A DNA stretch of 64,000 nucleotides from CAZJHX01 sp964545715 (GTDB lineage: Bacteria > Myxococcota_A > UBA9042 > GCA-2863065), in assembly GCA_964545715.1 (NCBI GenBank), contig CAZJHX010000009.1, forward strand, positions 59,800-123,799. The letters run 5' to 3'. The position numbers were made by a program, and so were the translations under genes. Below, piece after piece: positions 60,026 through 64,000 of the stretch. The notes beneath the pieces are model-generated. The model did no database searches. It saw only the letters and a program-made list of their open reading frames with translations, and was not told where the DNA came from. Within the stretch, counting starts at the first letter, position 1. Each line of letters opens with the position of its first letter.

Positions 60026-60195
60026 ATCCTTCTCCTATTTTTTTTCGCCCTTGTCCGCCCTTTTGTGTAACCCCCATGCCCACGTCGAAAACGCGGTACT
60101 GCGTCTCGGGTGTCGGCCATCTGGCCCGCACTACATGTGAAGAATATCACCACTGTGGGATGCATTAATTGAGATCGGCATTCGCAGTTTTTTCA

Positions 60196-60222
60196 ACAAT
60201 TGCGAATGGGGTTCGCAATTGT
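60196..60222. promoter_or_regulatory. Perfect 11-bp inverted repeat in the VWA divergent region
   Basis: ACAATTGCGAA-TGGGG-TTCGCAATTGT has perfect 11-base arms around a 5-base spacer, 31 bases before the ATG at 60254. A third half-site, TTCGCA, lies at 60181, and CATTCGCA (60179-60186) pairs with TGCGAATG (60201-60208). The clustered half-sites look like an operator for a dimeric or multimeric regulator; a hairpin in the leader RNA is the alternative. The rest of the 228-base gap (60026-60253) holds a poly-T run and no gene. Confidence 0.5.
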
Positions 60223-60253
60223 CTGTCGGACGGGATGTTGTGAGAGGGACAGC

Positions 60254-62260
60254 ATGTTTCAAACAGCGGGTACCGCACCTTGTTATGCACGCCGGACGGC
60301 GCAAGCTGATGGGGCTTTTGGGTGGAAGAACCAGTTGCAGAGCCGGGCGGGTGGCGCCGGGTATGCGCAGGGGCAGGCCATGTTGAAGCCGGATCACGAT
60401 TCAGCCATGCCGGCGGAGGTGAATATCGAGGGGTGCCCGTTCCCGCCCATCAAACGACTTCAGGCGCGACCGGGCGTCGATGACAGCGCGATCATCGACC
60501 TGACGGGCGCGGCTGACGTGGTGAGCGAGCTAGGCAAAAGCGACGCGATGTACATCGAGATTTGCGCCGGTGGGGAGAACGTCTGGCTGGAAGTGGCGGC
60601 GGCGCCGGGACTGGTGGACGCCATCGCTGAGCGAGCTGCCCACGGCTTTGATCCGAACACGTTCTTCTCTTTTGCCGGCGACGTGCTGACCGTGGGTACC
60701 GAGGTTCGCGCGACAGAGGCGTCAGTTGGTGTCGAGAGCGCGCGCAACGTGCTGGACAAGAGCAACAAGAACGAGGACGACAAGGTCTGGGAGTGGGTCA
60801 ACGGCGGGGCGACGGCGCTGGATAAGTCCGAGCTCGCCGGCGATAAGCCGCGCGCCTGGTACAACGCGTACTCGCTGGACGGGGATAAGGTCACGGCCAA
60901 CCGCTCGGGGGCGCCGGCGCTGACGCTGGTTCAGTATCGCCAGATGCTGATCGCCGACTTCAACTTCAACGGGGCGATCACCCAGTTTCAGGCGCTGGGC
61001 GGGGTGGAGCCGTTTACTCAGGCGATGTTGGCGCGGTGGGGGGCTGTACATCCGCTGGGCGAGGCGGGCTTGACGTTGCTGGCGGCAGAGCTGTGGGCCT
61101 ATGCGACGACCGGCGCGGACAGCACGGGCAAGACCGACATCGCTCAGATGCAGGGCCTGCTGTACCAGCTGGACGAGGAGATCATGACCAGCTCCAACTC
61201 CAACACGCCGATGAGCGATGACGCCTTTCAGCTGAACGGCAGCAGCGCGGCCGCGCCGATCATGCTCAACAAGGGTGACGGCAAGCACGGGCGTGCGACC
61301 ACGCTGACCACGCGGCATCTGCTGGCCAACGTGGATTTCCAGGTCATCCTGCCGACGTGCGTGTCCACGTACGAGCCGGCGATCACCGGCCGGGACCGCT
61401 TTGTCACGGACGACTCGGGCTCCATGAACAAGAAGTGGGAGACCATCGTGGCGGGCGCTGACAAAGAGCTGGGCCTGGGGAGCAGCTCGCCCGATATGGC
61501 AAACCGCCAACCGAGCCTGGGTGAGCACGTAGACGCCGAGATCGAGCATCGCGAGATCCGGGTGGAGGGCGAGAGCATCTACAAGTGGGGTGAGGTCTTG
61601 GAGAAGGCGTACGATCGCTTGTATCCGGCCCCGACGCAGGCCGACGCGGAGGCGTTTGCCGCCATGATGAACCTGACCGGCGAGGAGTCGAGGCTGTTCG
61701 ACCGACACTGGCGGCTGAAGGGCGACAAGCTGATGAAGCTGTTGGGTGACATTGCGCCGAACCGCGACATGTGGGGCGATAGGATCAGCGGGCAGGACAA
61801 GAAGTACGGCGCGGCCGGCGAGTCGGGTGTCAAGGCGACCATCGCCACGCTGCTGTATGGGTCGGAGTATACTCCGGAGGCGCTGGAGGGGCTGGATCCG
61901 GCCGAGCGCCCGCGCCTGAACATCATCCAGGACGAGCCCGAGCAGGCGCTGGAGTATCTGCCGTTGGCCAAGCTTCTGGCGGCTGAGCTGGGCGTCGAGG
62001 TGCGACTGATCGCGGTTCCGACCGGCAAAGAGGACGACTTTGCGCGCAACCCGTCGCCGTACATGGCCTTCATCGACATCCAGACGATGGACATCTCCCG
62101 CACGGGCGACACGGACTGGCTGAGCTTCACGGCCACGGTCGACGGCGAGGAGAAGGAGAAGAAGGTGGAGATCAAGCAGGGCGGCGTGGACAACGCGGGC
62201 TGGCAGAACACGTACGCGCCGCTGTATCCGGGCCAGCGGCGCGCCGGCTATCTCGAGTAG
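60254..62260 (+). CDS. Large cytoplasmic protein with a VWA-like metal-site motif
   Basis: A 668-residue protein from ATG 60254, preceded by GAGAGGGAC. No signal peptide. The N-terminus includes WKNQLQSRAGGAGYAQGQAM, a Gly/Ala segment of a kind I associate loosely with leader regions of some delta-proteobacterial exported or injected proteins. A central helical region (TQAMLARWGAVHPLGEAG) is followed by DRFVTDDSGSMNKKWETIV, a DxSGS-type metal site, then two insertions and a Rossmann-like end (PLAKLLAAELGVEVRLIAVP). The VWA reading is inferred from the metal motif and alternating strands. It is not otherwise recognised. It shares its upstream region with the VIT/VWA lipoprotein. Confidence 0.55.
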   Translation: MFQTAGTAPCYARRTAQADGAFGWKNQLQSRAGGAGYAQGQAMLKPDHDSAMPAEVNIEGCPFPPIKRLQARPGVDDSAIIDLTGAADVVSELGKSDAMYIEICAGGENVWLEVAAAPGLVDAIAERAAHGFDPNTFFSFAGDVLTVGTEVRATEASVGVESARNVLDKSNKNEDDKVWEWVNGGATALDKSELAGDKPRAWYNAYSLDGDKVTANRSGAPALTLVQYRQMLIADFNFNGAITQFQALGGVEPFTQAMLARWGAVHPLGEAGLTLLAAELWAYATTGADSTGKTDIAQMQGLLYQLDEEIMTSSNSNTPMSDDAFQLNGSSAAAPIMLNKGDGKHGRATTLTTRHLLANVDFQVILPTCVSTYEPAITGRDRFVTDDSGSMNKKWETIVAGADKELGLGSSSPDMANRQPSLGEHVDAEIEHREIRVEGESIYKWGEVLEKAYDRLYPAPTQADAEAFAAMMNLTGEESRLFDRHWRLKGDKLMKLLGDIAPNRDMWGDRISGQDKKYGAAGESGVKATIATLLYGSEYTPEALEGLDPAERPRLNIIQDEPEQALEYLPLAKLLAAELGVEVRLIAVPTGKEDDFARNPSPYMAFIDIQTMDISRTGDTDWLSFTATVDGEEKEKKVEIKQGGVDNAGWQNTYAPLYPGQRRAGYLE

Positions 62261-62270
62261 CCTGTGCTCT

Positions 62271-64000
<1,730 letters not shown>

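Overview
The window is GC-rich (about two thirds G+C by eye), densely coded bacterial DNA. The gene content points to a Myxococcota-like ('deltaproteobacterial') organism. Indicators are many large secreted or lipid-anchored proteins with cysteine-rich repeats, C-terminal tails resembling the MYXO-CTERM sorting signal (Gly-Cys, hydrophobic helix, Arg cluster), MopE-type and myxobacterial disulfide repeats, choice-of-anchor A, fibrinogen-like, EGF-like and RCC1-like modules, and a polyunsaturated fatty acid (PUFA) synthase with a fused acyltransferase as known from terrestrial myxobacteria. Species cannot be named from sequence alone. I see no rRNA, tRNA, CRISPR array, insertion sequence, prophage or origin.

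Layout. 1-9.6 kb: a partial transglutaminase-like secreted protein, a DUF1554/disulfide-repeat protein, and a tightly overlapping operon of a CARDB/MYXO-CTERM-like protein plus two lipoproteins that look like BPI/TULIP lipid-binding folds. 9.6-14.7 kb: metabolic run of a short-chain dehydrogenase, a 51-residue DUF5989-like membrane protein, an aldo/keto reductase fused to a polynucleotide-kinase-like module, and a dimethylglycine/sarcosine-dehydrogenase-like flavoprotein. 14.7-25.8 kb: outer-membrane beta-barrel candidates, a response regulator, a membrane fatty acid desaturase, lipoproteins, a HEAT-repeat protein, a PLP-dependent gamma-synthase family enzyme and a thrombospondin-1-like repeat lipoprotein. 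25.8-27 kb: an arsR-arsM pair. 27-35.5 kb: a PAS protein, a fibrinogen-like protein, a LamG/NBR1-like giant, a lipoprotein with one CXXCH, and an EGF-repeat lipoprotein interrupted by a 100-N assembly gap. 35.6-52.9 kb: the PUFA synthase operon pfaD-pfaA-pfaC, followed on the same strand by a choice-of-anchor A protein and a YbgC-type thioesterase. 52.9-64 kb: a second fibrinogen-like protein, a heme-c sensor histidine kinase, a divergent pair of VWA-type proteins sharing a regulatory region with a perfect 11-bp inverted repeat, and a partial EGF/TSP3/RCC1-like protein with a (Glu-Pro)n spacer at the window edge.

How genes work together. pfaD, pfaA and pfaC overlap by one base each and should be co-translated to make one multienzyme complex (enoyl reductase; KS-AT-ACP-ACP-KR-DH; KS-CLF-DH-DH-acyltransferase). 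No PfaB-like protein or phosphopantetheinyl transferase is encoded here, so the activating enzyme must lie elsewhere. The membrane desaturase (16.8 kb), the thioesterase (35.6 kb) and the two putative lipid-binding lipoproteins (3-7 kb) suggest, but do not prove, a wider lipid theme. Three secreted proteins (1.5, 28.4 and 52.9 kb) share one N-terminal module and carry different C-terminal recognition domains.
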